Assembly: GCA_037127255.1 (NCBI GenBank)
Contig: JBANSL010000009.1
Location: forward strand, 22,594,475-22,658,474
Direction: 5' to 3'
Length of the DNA stretch: 64,000 nt
Origin: Persicaria tinctoria
Taxonomy: Eukaryota; Streptophyta; Magnoliopsida; Caryophyllales; Polygonaceae
Below, one piece after another: positions 22,963 to 34,629 of the stretch. Both the position numbers and the translations under genes were made by a program. The notes under the pieces are model-generated. The model was not told the origin of the DNA and made no database searches. It saw nothing but the letters and a program-made list of their open reading frames with translations. Numbering within the stretch: the stretch's first letter is position 1; each line of letters begins with the position of its first letter.

Positions 22963-25097
22963 TGGCTCCAACTGAAGCCGATAAGGGCAAGCGCCCTCTG
23001 GTGGTAGATGATCCTACCCCGGTTATTGAGAAAACCAAAAAGCCGGAAGGCTATAATCTCAAAGAGCAGATCCCTCGGAGCAGAGAGGTGGGCGAATCCA
23101 ATAGAAAGGCGAAACTGGAGAAGAAACTCAAGAGAAGAACAATCAATAGGGAAAGGCTCCTGGCGCTGCAGGGGCGTATGCAAAAGAATATCTCAGCCTT
23201 GAATCAATCGTCTCTGTCTGCCACGGTCATTGGGGATCTTCTTGAAGCAAAGGAAGTCCGGAAAAGGGTCTGGATTGTGTGGAATTTTCTTTCCACACTG
23301 TCGGAGAAATCTAAACTCACTGAGGTGCCTTTAGGTACCGAGGAAGAAAAGAAATCAAAGAAACAATCTAAGGCCAAAAAACGCTTCAGGTACGTTATTG
23401 TTGGATGGGGTATTCTGTCTTCTTTCATCAATCTTTGGGTGTGTATTCAGTGCCGTCTAAATTATAGTGATTCACAATGGCTAGATATGTTAAACATTTT
23501 AATGGTGCTTTCTTATTATTTCATAGCTCCTGATTGTTGGACAAGAAGTTCATGTTGCTTATGTTACTGTCATAAATTCAAGGCATTACTACTAAGGCAA
23601 ACCATTATATTAAATAATCTTAGATTAAACTCCAGGACCTTACTTCGTCTTAAATGTCTCCTTCCTTGTTTAAGTGCCACTTTAAACCACTGTTGGCGCA
23701 AAACTATGTGGGTTTTGTCATATCCTGACACTCCTGCCCAGCTCTTAATCACCTATTGTCACATATATATTCATTTGCATAAATCTCCTTTGTCTTCTTT
23801 GAGACCTCTCTATTATAAAAGGATTAGCCTTTGGTGTGCAGTTGCGCCTATAACCTTGTATGATCAGTCTAATTATAGTTTGCAGGGTACCCAATTAATG
23901 TTATTTTGTTTGTTAGTTTTCAATGTCAAGCTTGTGATGAAGTCATTAAGTAAGAATATTTTTTGTGAAATTAAGGTTCATCCATTTAGAAAATATTATA
24001 AGCATGTATACCTTGAAAGTGCCTCTTCCATGAGTAATTCTAACTTCTATAACCTAACATCTTTCTCTAATGAACCTAAATGGTGGACCTTGCTTATCTC
24101 AATCCTTTATAGACCTAAAGCATGTGTAATTGTCACTAGATTTGGTTGGTTAAACTCACAGCCTTGTGATCATATATCTAGGTGGATTAGTGCTTGGCTA
24201 GTCTTATATAGCCTTCTTGTCTATTGGAATAATATATATGGGAGTTCAATTCGTTATAACTACACTACCAATACAACTCATTATAATAAGCTAAATGATC
24301 CGTTTTTTGAGTACCCACTAATTTCGGTCGGTCACAAACAATTAAGTAAAACAGTTTGGTATGGCTTGGAAGTGAGGAAATGTTCATGGACAGAGGCAGC
24401 TAGTCGATCAGGTGACCTCAAATCAGGTAAGATAAATCCACCACTAATGTCTTTTACCTTCCTTTTGGGTATGGCTTTTGTTTGTGGGTTTCTTATGATT
24501 ATACTTGCAAGTGCAGCAACCGCCTATGTAGGTTTGTTGGGATGGTTCATGGTCAAACTCTCTACAATTTGGTCTCGCTTGGGCGTGGACTGTCCCTTAA
24601 AGTATTATAATCAATGGTGGCTAACATTCTCATGTAATATATTGGCTATCCATGTATGGAAAATGTTCTGGGGATTCCGCTCTCCATTCTTTGAATATAT
24701 TACTTTGCTTGATAAACTGATTGAACATTACTTGTCACTCACATGTCATGAAAGTGTCGTTCAGCTCCTTTTTCACCGATTACCGTCGAGGGTTGTGATG
24801 TTGAGTGTTTGCCTATCTACTGACATACAGGTTTGTGTAGTAACTTGTTCTAATTGCCCATCTATTGTTCTATGCCCAAACTCTCTTTTCAAAGGGCTGA
24901 TTGACATAAATTCTTTAAAGGAAACAAAATTTCTGTATAGTTCTAGGCAAGAGCCAATGGCTTATATACCTACTTCTAAGTTCTCAAGCTCACTAATGAT
25001 TGATCCCATTCTTAGATCAAACCATCTGATATCCTATTTAATGACCATGAATTTCTTAGATACAAAAAATTATTATCATCAAACAAAGGGTGTTTAG
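22963..25097 (+). CDS. LINE first open frame (ORF1 position), unrecognised protein
   Basis: From the ATG at 22963 (context gagcATGGC) an uninterrupted frame runs about 711 codons; upstream in-frame sequence is also open back to 22692. The first 140 residues are charged and Lys/Arg-rich (MAPTEADKGKRPLVVDDP, KLKRRTINRERLL, KKSKKQSKAKKR), plausible for an RNA-binding ORF1 start. The rest is unlike known plant ORF1: no RRM, no CCHC knuckle, rich in Trp, Cys, Tyr and Leu, with membrane-like stretches (for example LLGMAFVCGFLMIILASAA near 24460-24520). A splice donor-like gtacgt follows the basic part at 23391, so the remainder could be an intron, but then its openness is unexplained. I do not recognise it. 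Confidence 0.5.
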
Positions 25098-25626
25098 TGA
25101 TACCATTGTCTCTTTGGTTATTTTTCAATTGGCAATTGTAATCCCTTCTAAAACTCGTTTAAAGGTTGACATGTATGTCTATGGTTTGCTTTGGCATAGA
25201 ATTGTGATGGGCTATTGCTTGATGTGTGTATTATGTTGGAGGAATGTTTGGACATTTTCTAATGTGGGCAGATGTAGATTTAAGCATTGTAGTTGCAATT
25301 CCTATGATAATTTAAATATGGAGCAGATGGGTGTTATGAATGTTATGATTCAATGGTGCAAACTTGTCTCCGTGAAAAGGCTCTCCAAGCTTTCTGTGTT
25401 CGGTTTTATGTTTAACTTGATTAAGAAAATGCTGATCAAAACTATATCAAGACAACATCATATTTGGACAAACTTAGCTACAGGTGGCTTAAATCCATGT
25501 CATGAGAAATGGTTTGAAAAAACTAAAGGGGTCATACAACTAGGAGTTGTTATATGTGTAAATATGTTTTTGCTATTAGAAGTTCCACACCCTCGGCTTC
25601 TAATGGTTCGAACAGTTATGAAATGA
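25090..25626 (+). CDS. Continuation of the LINE first frame after a frameshift
   Basis: Where the preceding frame stops (25095-25097), the +1 frame stays open for about 178 codons to 25626 and overlaps the endonuclease frame by about 70 bases. Composition is like the preceding frame (Cys, Trp, hydrophobic). One indel at about 25090 would join them into a frame of about 880 codons. No domain recognised. Confidence 0.4.
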   Translation: MFSDTIVSLVIFQLAIVIPSKTRLKVDMYVYGLLWHRIVMGYCLMCVLCWRNVWTFSNVGRCRFKHCSCNSYDNLNMEQMGVMNVMIQWCKLVSVKRLSKLSVFGFMFNLIKKMLIKTISRQHHIWTNLATGGLNPCHEKWFEKTKGVIQLGVVICVNMFLLLEVPHPRLLMVRTVMK

Positions 25627-26636
25627 AAGTCGGTTTTTGGAACATTAGAGGCGTAGGAAGGGGAAATATTTGGTTAGATCTAAAGGCAATGAGGATAAAC
25701 GACCACATCAATCTAATGGCAATTGCAGAGACCAGAACAAGCACAATTCGACAGGAGAAAACTTGGAAAGCTACAGGGTTTAATAATGCCATCTGGTCGA
25801 TAGGGGAGGATAGAACGGGTGGAATCGAGTTATTGTGGAACGAGAACGCTTTTACTAACGAGACAATAGAAGCTGAGGTGATTCTTCCGAGAGCGATCCG
25901 TGTAAAATATAAGTGCAGTGATAACAACTTTATAGGAATGATCTTCTTTGTTTATGCCCCCCTGCATGAATGTGACAAAGACGCTTTCTGGTCAGAATTT
26001 TCGAATATAATCATCAATGAGCATGTATCGTGTCTAGTTATTGGGGATATGAACGAAATAAGCAGCAGCAATGAGAAGGTTGGTGGAGTGTCAAATAACG
26101 TATCTAGATACACTAGATTAAACCACTTCAAAGACCAGTGTGCTTTATCTGAAATTCCGTCTTCTGGAAATCAATTCACCTGGCGAAAAAAAAGGGAAGG
26201 GGAAGACAATATATGGGAAAAACTTGATCGAGTCCTAGTTCAGCATGAGTTCCTTACTACCTTTCCCGAATTAGCTACTTTTAATGGGGCTTTTTCGGGT
26301 TCTGATCACTGCCCTATTTCAATCTGCCTAGATTCTGGGCGACAATTTACTCCACCACCATTCAAATTTGAGAATATGTGGTTACATAGGATGGATTTTA
26401 GGAATATTGTTAAGGAAGCTTGGAGAGTAAAATGCTCGGGGTCAGCAATGTATAGATTAATTTATAAAACAAAATTTCTGAAAAATAAAGCCAAAACTTG
26501 GAACAAAAACTCCTTCGGGAATGTTTTCCGTCAAATACAATTAGTTGAGAAAGAGCTGATCGCCTTACAATCTAAAAATTCTCCAAGAACGGGTAAGGAA
26601 ATTACGGTGGAGAAGCAACTGATTAAGAAAAAATAA
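25554..26636 (+). pseudogene. LINE ORF2: apurinic/apyrimidinic endonuclease domain
   Basis: The natural start is MKVGFWNIRGVGRGN at 25620. Endonuclease/exonuclease/phosphatase motifs are present: WNIRG, AIAETR (metal-binding Glu), GDMNEI (GD(F/M)N) and SDHCPISI (catalytic SDH). This enzyme nicks target DNA to prime reverse transcription in the nucleus. The frame ends at a TAA (26634-26636) just before the linker to the reverse transcriptase, and the linker (26637-26825) has more stops and a frameshift. Confidence 0.9.
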
Positions 26637-26824
26637 CAAATGTTAAAATTTCAAAAAGAATATTGGGGACAAAGGGCGAAATCTAAGCATATCAAGTTAG
26701 CAGACTCCAACACGGACTATTTTCACAGAATATAGCGTCTGGAAGACGAAATAGGAAGATAATCCGAAGCATCACTTCGGCTTCAGGGACACAAATCATG
26801 GGTGAAGATAATATCAAGGAATAA

Positions 26825-28510
26825 GTGAAAAATGATTTTGATAAGCGGTTTTCTAAAGAGCAGATAAATATGAATTTACTTAACGAGTACCTTGAACTAA
26901 TACCAACGACTGTCACAGAAGAGGAAAATAATAGCCTCAGACAGCAACCAACTAACTGCGAAATAAAGAATGTTGTATGGGCTCTGGGCAGAAACAAATC
27001 CCTAGGCCCGGATGGTATGACAACTGAATTCTACAAAGCGTACTGGGATATAGTCGGATGTGATGTGATTAAAGCAGTCAAAGCGTTTTTTCATTCTGGT
27101 AAACTACTTAGGCAGATCAACCACACATTCATAACGCTTCTACCTAAGTGTGACAATCCCTCTAAGACTGCAGACTATAGACCCATTAGCCTATGCTCGA
27201 CGATATATAAGATAATCTCAAGAATTCTTACTGAGAGACTTAAAAGAGTGATAGGGAAACTTATTCACCCGTTTCAAGGCACCTTTGTGTCTGATAGAGC
27301 CATACAGGATAATATTCTTATTTCACATGAGATTTTCCACTCTTTCAAAACACGAAAAGGGACAGAGGGCTGGCTAGCAATTAAACTTGATATGGAAAAA
27401 GCATATGATAGAGTTGATTGGACGTTCACAGAGGCAATTTTGAGGAAATTCGGGTTTAGTGATCAAGTTATTAGGCTAATCATGGAATGCGTTACAACAG
27501 TGTCCTTCTCTGTACTTGTCAACAATGGGCCCACGAAAGTGTTCAAACCTTTGCGAGGGCTGAGACAAGGAGACCCCATGTCCCCATTTCTGTTTATTAT
27601 TGGTGCAGAAATCCTCGCCAGGAAACTTAATGCGGAATCCAACCTTAATCATTCAGGTCTGGGATTCCGGTTTGGCCATTCAGGTCCAAAAATCCCCTTT
27701 CTTGCTTTTGCTGATGATATCATTATTTTCACTAAAGGCAACCAAACGACTTGTGAAAGAGTAACTAAAATCATCGACGATTACTGTAAACTCTCTGGCC
27801 AAAAAGTGAACTATAATAAATCTGCTTTCCAGACTTCCCCAGGGATACCTTCCGCGCGAATTGCTACCATTGAAGGGTGTCTTAATATTGCGAAGCAAGT
27901 GAAACTAGACCGGTATCTTGGATGTCCGATTGTCAATGGTAGAGTGAATAAAGATACATTCGAAGAATTAATTGGAAAAGCTACATGTCAACTATCAAAA
28001 TGGAAGGCCGACTCTCTCCCACAACATGGTAGGTCGGTGCTAATAAACTCAAACTTAGCAGCGAAACCACTTTTTGCAATGCAAAGTTTCATGCTTCCTG
28101 TGTCAATACATTCGACACTAGATAAGGTTAATAGAACTTTTTTCTGGAATAAAGATCTACAGTACAAGCCATTAATAGGATGGGACAGGGTGTGCAGACC
28201 CAAAGCAAAAGGAGGAATGGGGCTACGCAAGACAAAAGAAATGAATGAGGCCCTTCAAATGAAACTCATTTGGAAAATTCTTGCGGAACCAGAACATGTT
28301 TGGGTAAGAATTATTAACCATAAATATTTAAAATCTGAGTTCATTCTGAATTATGATAAGAGAGGAAATGCTTCATGGAAATGGACACAACTTAGGAAAA
28401 TAATTGAGCCATTCAAGGAAGGGTTAGCATGGTCAGTAGGGGATGGAAAAACGATTAAATTATGGAAAGAGCGCCCATTAAGAATATCAATTCGGCTTGT
28501 CTTGACCTGA
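26825..28510 (+). pseudogene. LINE ORF2: reverse transcriptase domain
   Basis: A 560-codon frame carries the non-LTR reverse transcriptase: NKSLGPDGMTTEFYK, LLPKCDNPSKTADYRPISLC, KLDMEKAYDRVDW (motif A), GLRQGDPMSPFLF, and FADDIIIF (motif C with catalytic DD), then GRVNKDTF and the KGGMGLR region of the thumb. The domain seems intact but is cut off from the endonuclease by frame breaks and from RNase H by a TGA at 28508. Confidence 0.93.
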
Positions 28511-29748
28511 CAAGTATTAATAAAGATGAAACTGTAGAACAATATATCACGAATGGTGTTTGGAACAGGACAAAGCTAGAATCAATTATGGAATATGAGG
28601 TGGCACAACAAATTGCAACTATTCCTCTACCGGTAAGTCAAATTCAAGATAGAATGTATTGGTAGCCGGACAAAAAAGGGCGGTTCACAACATCAAGTGC
28701 ATATAAACTGAATACAAAATCGATAGATTTAACAAACGACATCAATGAGTGGATTTGGAAACTCAATGTCCCACCAAAGATAAAGAATTTTATGTGGAAA
28801 GTCTGCCACAATGGACTACCAACAGCTGCCGGACTATCTAGAAGAGGAATCGTCATCCCACCTTATTGTGCAGTCTGCGACCATCATGAAGAAGATACTG
28901 CTCATCTTCTATTCGAATGCAAGTATTCGTTGTGTTGCCCAAATCTGCCCAATGCAGTAAAATCAAAAATTTGTGAGAAGATCAAAGAGTCAAGGAACAT
29001 TGAATCACTAATGGCCTTCACTACAGGACTACTTGACGGCCAGCAAAGAACACGGTTGGTTTTTCACTGGTGGACCACCTGGTTATGTCGAAATAAATTA
29101 ATCTTCCAACAACAAAAGCTTCCGAATACGGATGGATTCCTACAAATGGTTAATTCATTTTTCAACGAATGGGAAAAGGCAGATAGATTTACAGAAGGCA
29201 AAAACACTGTTATCAGAAACAACGGAAATAGGATCCTAAATAATACAAGGACAAAGCACAAAAGCACATGGAAAAGGTCACCACCGGGTAAATGAAAACT
29301 AAATTTCGATGGCTCAGCGTCCGGTCACAGACAGAGCTCTGTAGGGTATATTATGATTATTATCTGTGACGATAAGGGTGATGCCTCTGCCCTAGGGGGA
29401 AGAATAATTGGGCTACACAAACCATTAATGTCTGAGGCACTAGCATTGAGAGAGGGAATCCTCAGGGCCCGTGAAATGAGAATATCCAGTCTCGTTATTG
29501 AAGGTGAATCGCTAATAATCATAGATCATCTGAGATCCAAAACGAAATGTCCCTGGAAAATAGAGCTAATTATGTCCGATATTAGCTCTCTCATATCTGG
29601 GTTCTACGAAGTGTCGTTCTCCCACGTCCTTCGTAACGGTAACGTTGTAGCAGATAAGGTTGCACACCTTGCTCTTGTTACCCCCACCACCTCATTTTAC
29701 AATGATCCAGGTCTTGTTGACCTCATCCGCAAGGATGCTATCGGGTAG
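28511..29748 (+). pseudogene. LINE ORF2 C-terminus: zf-RVT and RNase H-like
   Basis: In broken frames there follow a zf-RVT block (FMWKVCHNGLPTA, PYCAVCDHHEEDTAHLLFEC, about 28790-28925) and an RNase H-like domain (KLNFDGS near 29300, SEALALREGIL, IEGESLIIIDHL, GNVVADKVAHLA) ending at a stop at 29746-29748. Stops at 28663-28665 (TAG) and 29293-29295 (TGA) interrupt it. Same arrangement as the minus-strand fragment at 10820-11632. Confidence 0.85.
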
Positions 29749-29775
29749 CTTTATGCTCCCGAATTCTTACCCAAT

Positions 29776-29876
<101 letters not shown>

Positions 29877-30182
29877 TAAAGGTTGAAATGAAAACGGGGC
29901 TTAAAGTGAAAAATATGCTTAAAGTGAAAATGGATCTTATTAATAGGGTTAGGACACGGACTGATTTAAAAAAAGTGGGCCGAACTGACCCAACAGGAAA
30001 AAACAAAGCTTCCTCCTCGTTTTTTCCCGTTCAACGTCTTCTTCCGCTTCCAAAGCCAGCAACGCTGCCTTCCTCCCATGGCATCTCACATCTTTCCCGT
30101 CCTCTCCTTCTAACTGTGTCCCTCTCTCTGATTCCCTTCCCTCCTCGTTTCTGTTGTCGGAGCCCCATCAACGACGTTCGCC

Positions 30183-30271
30183 GATGCTGGACCTTGAAGG
30201 CCATGCCGATGACGAACTACTGAAGTCGTCGAAGTCGATCTGTCCCGACGCGCCACCAGCTGCCATAGAGA
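30183..30271 (+). pseudogene. Exon-like stretch of unknown gene
   Basis: After a CT-rich, 5'-UTR-like stretch (30010-30180), an ATG opens MLDLEGHADDELLKSSKS and about 12 more codons up to a GTGAGT donor at 30272. The following 400 bases are T-rich like an intron. Source gene not recognised. It lies inside the inverted-repeat element, so it is probably captured. Confidence 0.35.
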
Positions 30272-31363
30272 TTGTGAGTTTTATCCTTCTAGATTATTTA
30301 ATTAGTGGATTGAAATTGGTGTCTTAGATTTATGAATTTTGATTGATGGAAACTGGATTGAAATTGGACTTTGTGGATTGAAAGTTGAGATTGAGATAGG
30401 GGTAAATTCATGCTTTCTAAGTGTTTGATAAAATGTATAGGATATAAAATTCTCTTCATTGTTTATGGTTTCGAATTCGATTTCAGTTGTGTTTGATTTC
30501 CATTCACCTAATTCATTAGCTGATAATTTGGATATGTCTTATCTGAAAAACAAGTTTAGGTATAATTTGGATATAAGTTTGCATTTTAGTAGTTTTGGTA
30601 TCGAGGGAAGTAAGTGTATAGCTATAGACTTGCTGTGAGCCCTGATGTTTTCAGCGAATGCAAATATTTAGTAGTTTGCTTCAGAAGTCTGTTGCCCTGA
30701 TGTTGTCATTTTTAAAATTAGTACTTAGCTATGCTGTTGCAGAAATGTGACTGTGTTCATTAATTTCTTATTCAAATTGTGGTGTTTGCTGATTGTGCTT
30801 TGATATCAGATGCATCAATTTGTTGATGGTTGTCAAGGATTTTAATTTGGTTGTTCAACTCTACTTATTGGCTATGGTAGATTGTAGGTAGCTAAACTTG
30901 TTAACTGCTGGAAATTAATCTGATCTGATCCAAATTACCCCTTGTCTTTGATGATTTAATTTGTCACTTTTATGACAGATAAATAATTCCTGGATGAAGT
31001 TATAGCTATTTGTGTGTTTGGAATTGGGTTCCTTTGTTTGAGAGAGAGAAGGAAATTATCAATAGAAAAAGGATTGAACACTGTACTATTTTTATATAAT
31101 TCCCAACATGATATGATTTAAAAGAGCCATGAGCCAGCAATGAAGAGCAAAAGCTATCAAAGGCAAAATAGTATGCATAATAAATTGCTTTGTTCAGTAA
31201 TCCATCTTTATTTATTATACTAACAGCCATGTGACATTCATAATTCTCGTTGCACCCTAATTGCATATTACACATCCTGTTTACATTTACACACACGTAT
31301 TATAAAATTGAACTAATATTTCTTGTTTTTGCACACACTTCCTATTTTTGTTCTAATTTTTTT

Positions 31364-31435
31364 AGCCTATTAGCTCAATTGGTGAGCATTGTGCTTATTA
31401 TGCACAAAGATGTGGGTTCGAATCCCACATAGGTT
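31364..31435 (+). other. tRNA-Ile-like sequence, plus strand
   Basis: A cloverleaf can be drawn: acceptor AGCCTAT/ATAGGTT, D arm GCTCAATTGGTGAGC, anticodon arm TTGTGCTTATTATGCACAA, T arm GTGGGTTCGAATCCCAC. It resembles plant tRNA-Ile in the TTAGCTCA.TTGGT start and T arm, but the anticodon stem is one pair too long, so it is probably not a working tRNA. A partner in inverse orientation is at 33010-33077. Confidence 0.55.
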
Positions 31436-32049
31436 ATCTAGATCAAGATGGATATTTGTTGGTTTGTATGGCTAAATTTACGCATCTTCCCATGGTAAAA
31501 ATTAATAACTTTCCATTAATTTTCATGGAAAATTTTAATGATAGAAATCAGCCCCTAACTGAAATTTTATGAGTAATATGATAAAGTGTGCAATTTTAGA
31601 ACTTAAATGTGCAATTGTAGTTTCAAAAAGTGCAAATATAAAATTTAAAAGTGCAAATTTAGAACTCAAATGAATTTTTTTATCGAGCCTAGAATGTTGC
31701 TCAAATGAACAATCTCAAACAGGTCCTGGCATTGAAATTAGAAGTTATGGAAACACAAGAAGGTTATCTGATTACCAGCAATCCTTCAAAGCCCATGACA
31801 GAACTGATAAACATCGATTTAATCGGGGAATGTCAGGTCAAAATCTCAAGATTCCCATTGGCTCAGACTCAGATGGATCTAAAAGCAATAAGATGATGTA
31901 TGTTAGAGAAATTATTAGATGTTTATTTGAGAATCCAAACTTGTCCAACACAAACAGTTTAGGAAGTGGAATGCACTCAGGAATTATTGTCTCTAGACAA
32001 GAATGACTACTTAAATCACATGCTGGATTTTATTGCCTTGCTTTTATAG

Positions 32050-32115
32050 GACCCCATGGTTGCTATCTGTTGCATTCTATTTTGGTGCTCGCTTTGGTTT
32101 TGAGAAGAATGACAG
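32050..32115 (+). pseudogene. Captured ALFIN-LIKE exon
   Basis: Between an AG acceptor (TTTTATAG) and a GTAAG donor lies a 66-base exon encoding [20 protein letters not shown], a highly conserved block of the N-terminal domain of plant ALFIN-LIKE PHD-finger proteins (usually followed by KRLFNMIN). Those proteins bind H3K4me3 in the nucleus. Only this exon was found; the PHD finger is absent. Both splice sites are preserved. Confidence 0.8.
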
Positions 32116-32447
32116 GTAAGTTCTAATCCCATGTGATGCGTACTACATATCATGCATTTGCTGCTGAAACATTTTGCTTTTATAACTCTGAAAATTCCTA
32201 AATCTTTTCTCAAACGAACAACTTATTCTGGACATGTGCACATATTTGCAAAAATGCTTTTGCCTGTGTCTTATTGAAGCTTTTGTGACAGGATAGTTAT
32301 GCAGAATATATGCATTCTTTTCTCTCTGGAAATAGCTTTCTGTTATTGTTGAATTAGTGCTTGATGTTATGGGTTGTGTATGAACCCACTGATTTTCTGT
32401 TTTATGATTCACATATTCGGTATGCAATGTATAATTTAAGTTTCCAA

Positions 32448-32994
32448 GAATAAAATAATAAAGTGCATAAATACGATGTTAAAGTGAAAGAATAAAATAA
32501 TAAAGTGCATAAATACGATGTTAAAGTGCAAGAGTAAGATGATGAAGTGCATAAATAAGATGTTAAAGTGCAAGAATAAGATGATGAAGTGCATAAATAA
32601 GATGTTAAAGTGTAAGAATAAGATGATGAAGTGCATAAATAAGATGTTAAAGTGCAAGAATAAGATGATGAAGTGCATAAATAAGATGTTAAAGTGCAAG
32701 AATAAGATGATGAAATGCATAAATAAGATGTTAAAGTGCAAGAATAAGATGATGAAGTGCATAAATAAGATGTTAAAGTGCAAGAATAAGATGATGAAGT
32801 GCATAAATAAGATGTTAAAGTGCAAGAATAAGATGATGAAGTGCATAAATAAGATGTTAAAGTGCAAGAATAAGATGATGAAGTGCATAAATAAGATGTT
32901 AAAGTGCAAGAATAAGATGATGAAGTGCATAAATAAGATGTTAAAGTGCAAGAATAAGATGATGAAGTGCATAAATAAGATGATGAAGTGCATG
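32448..32994. repeat. 42-bp minisatellite
   Basis: About 13 head-to-tail copies of a 42-base unit made of two related 21-mers: AAGTGCATAAATAAGATGTT and AAGTGCAAGAATAAGATGAT (plus one base each). The first two units are degenerate. The length is a multiple of three, so both strands stay open and give repetitive artefact proteins. Looser copies of the AAGTGCA motif recur at 31590-31670 and 33820-33930. Confidence 0.95.
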
Positions 32995-33009
32995 AAAATT
33001 ATGCACTTT

Positions 33010-33077
33010 AGCCTATGCGGGAATCGAACCCACATCTTTGCACATAAGCAATTGCTCTTCCATTGAGCTAATAGGTT
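33010..33077 (-). other. tRNA-Ile-like sequence, minus strand
   Basis: On the minus strand: AACCTATTAGCTCAATGG, a B box GGGTTCGATTCCC, and an acceptor end ATAGGCT. It aligns along its length with 31364-31435 and faces it from the other side of the minisatellite. The anticodon arm is shortened. Likely a pseudo-tRNA. Confidence 0.55.
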
Positions 33078-34292
33078 TTTAAAGCTTGATAACAGCAATA
33101 TTCAAACTAAAGGAAATTTAAGCCTCCTTATTGTGAAACCAACAGGCATTTAATCTAACAAATTGATCAAACATTAATCAATTGTATGACAGCAACAAGA
33201 GCTACAAAAACATGTTTCAGCATAAAGGTATGCAAATCAGAGTCAGTCAAGATAAATACTGATTTTTTGCCTCATAGCCGTTCCAGGAATACTGATTCTT
33301 TGCCATCCTTGCAAGGACATGAATCCAAACCAAAAAAAAATTAAAAAGTTGAAGCTAACAGCAGCCCACACTTGCAGCTGCAGCAGCCTAGCTTGCAGTT
33401 GAGCAGCCTACACTTGCAGCTGCAGCAGCTCGGGTCTTAATAACCACTCCTGTTTAACATTTTCCCGATCTATGCCAGCAACTGCAGCAGCCTACCCAAG
33501 CCTGATTTTTGGAGCCCACACTTGCAGCTGAGGAATCGCCTCCATTTACAGATCATGTGAAAAGGTATCGGTCAAAATTTCAAACATAATCCCAAGGACG
33601 AGAGTAGAAAATCACGCTCGGAGAAGTTCCCACGTACTGAGATACGGAGGGAAAAAAATTGACACTTTAAGAGTTTTTTGTATCTCATTTAACCGTTTTG
33701 ACAGAAGTGAGCTGCTCAAGTTTGACAAATATGATAGAAATAGCTAAGAATAAAAAATACAGCTATGAATAAGGTTATCCTTGATGCCATTAAGTCAAAG
33801 CTGGAACCTAAAATTTTAAGTGCAAAAATAAGGTTATAAAGTGCATGAATATGACTATATAGTGCATAAATAGAATTACAGAATGTGCACTTCATCCTCA
33901 ATATAAAATATAAAGTGCACTTCACTCCCCTAGAATTAATAAATTGCACATCATATCTTCACTAAACTCTAAATAAGCATACATAAAACACTTGTTCATG
34001 AATCAAGGGAAACTTCATTCAGATTTTCCTATTTCTGGAACAATCAATCATTGTCCTACATATGGTAAAGAAAAATCTCAGGTAAGATACATGCTCATAG
34101 TTAGGAAAAATGGGAATCGGCTGGCAGCTGGGGATAGATTCACTTCCAAAAGACCAATATCTAAATGCTAATGTCTTTATAATGTACTCTAAACCAAATG
34201 GAACAATGGCACTTTGTGTAAGATTGTATGATTCTGAACGTTGATGAAGCTGAATGGATGCTAGATGAAAGGGGCCAATCTTACAAATGAAG

Positions 34293-34298
<6 letters not shown>

Positions 34299-34360
<62 letters not shown>
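34299..34360. repeat. (TA)n microsatellite
   Basis: TA tract inside the inverted-repeat element. Confidence 0.95.
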
Positions 34361-34362
<2 letters not shown>

Positions 34363-34629
34363 TGCACTAGTTCGATAAAACACAATTATTATGAGTTGAC
34401 TCGCAGAAACAGAACTAACCAAACATCCAAAAGTATTTGGTGCAGGCAGAACTTGAGCAAAGTAATGCAAATGTCACAGAACGAATAGACACAGAACATT
34501 GTCGCAATAATGCAAAGTAATGCAAATGTCACAGAACAAATAAGGACTAGAACAAATAGACAGTAAAAACATAAAAAAAAAAACTAAACACGTTCATATT
34601 ACCTAAGAACATTGTCGCAATAAGGAACA

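Noticed and set aside
22692..25097. Independent host membrane protein gene
   Set aside because: It sits directly ahead of, and via one frameshift overlaps, the LINE endonuclease frame, with no promoter or terminator of its own seen; an ORF1-position frame is the simpler reading, though the function stays unknown.
31364..31435. Functional nuclear tRNA-Ile gene
   Set aside because: The anticodon stem is too long and a diverged inverse copy is nearby; kept only as tRNA-like.
32448..32994. CRISPR-like array
   Set aside because: Units are contiguous with no unique spacers; this is a plant minisatellite inside a DNA transposon.
32436..33098. Repetitive proteins of 180-220 residues (KCINKMLKCKNKM on plus; MHFIILFLHFNILF on minus)
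   Set aside because: A 42-bp minisatellite is divisible by three, so any stop-free frame stays open on both strands. No independent support.
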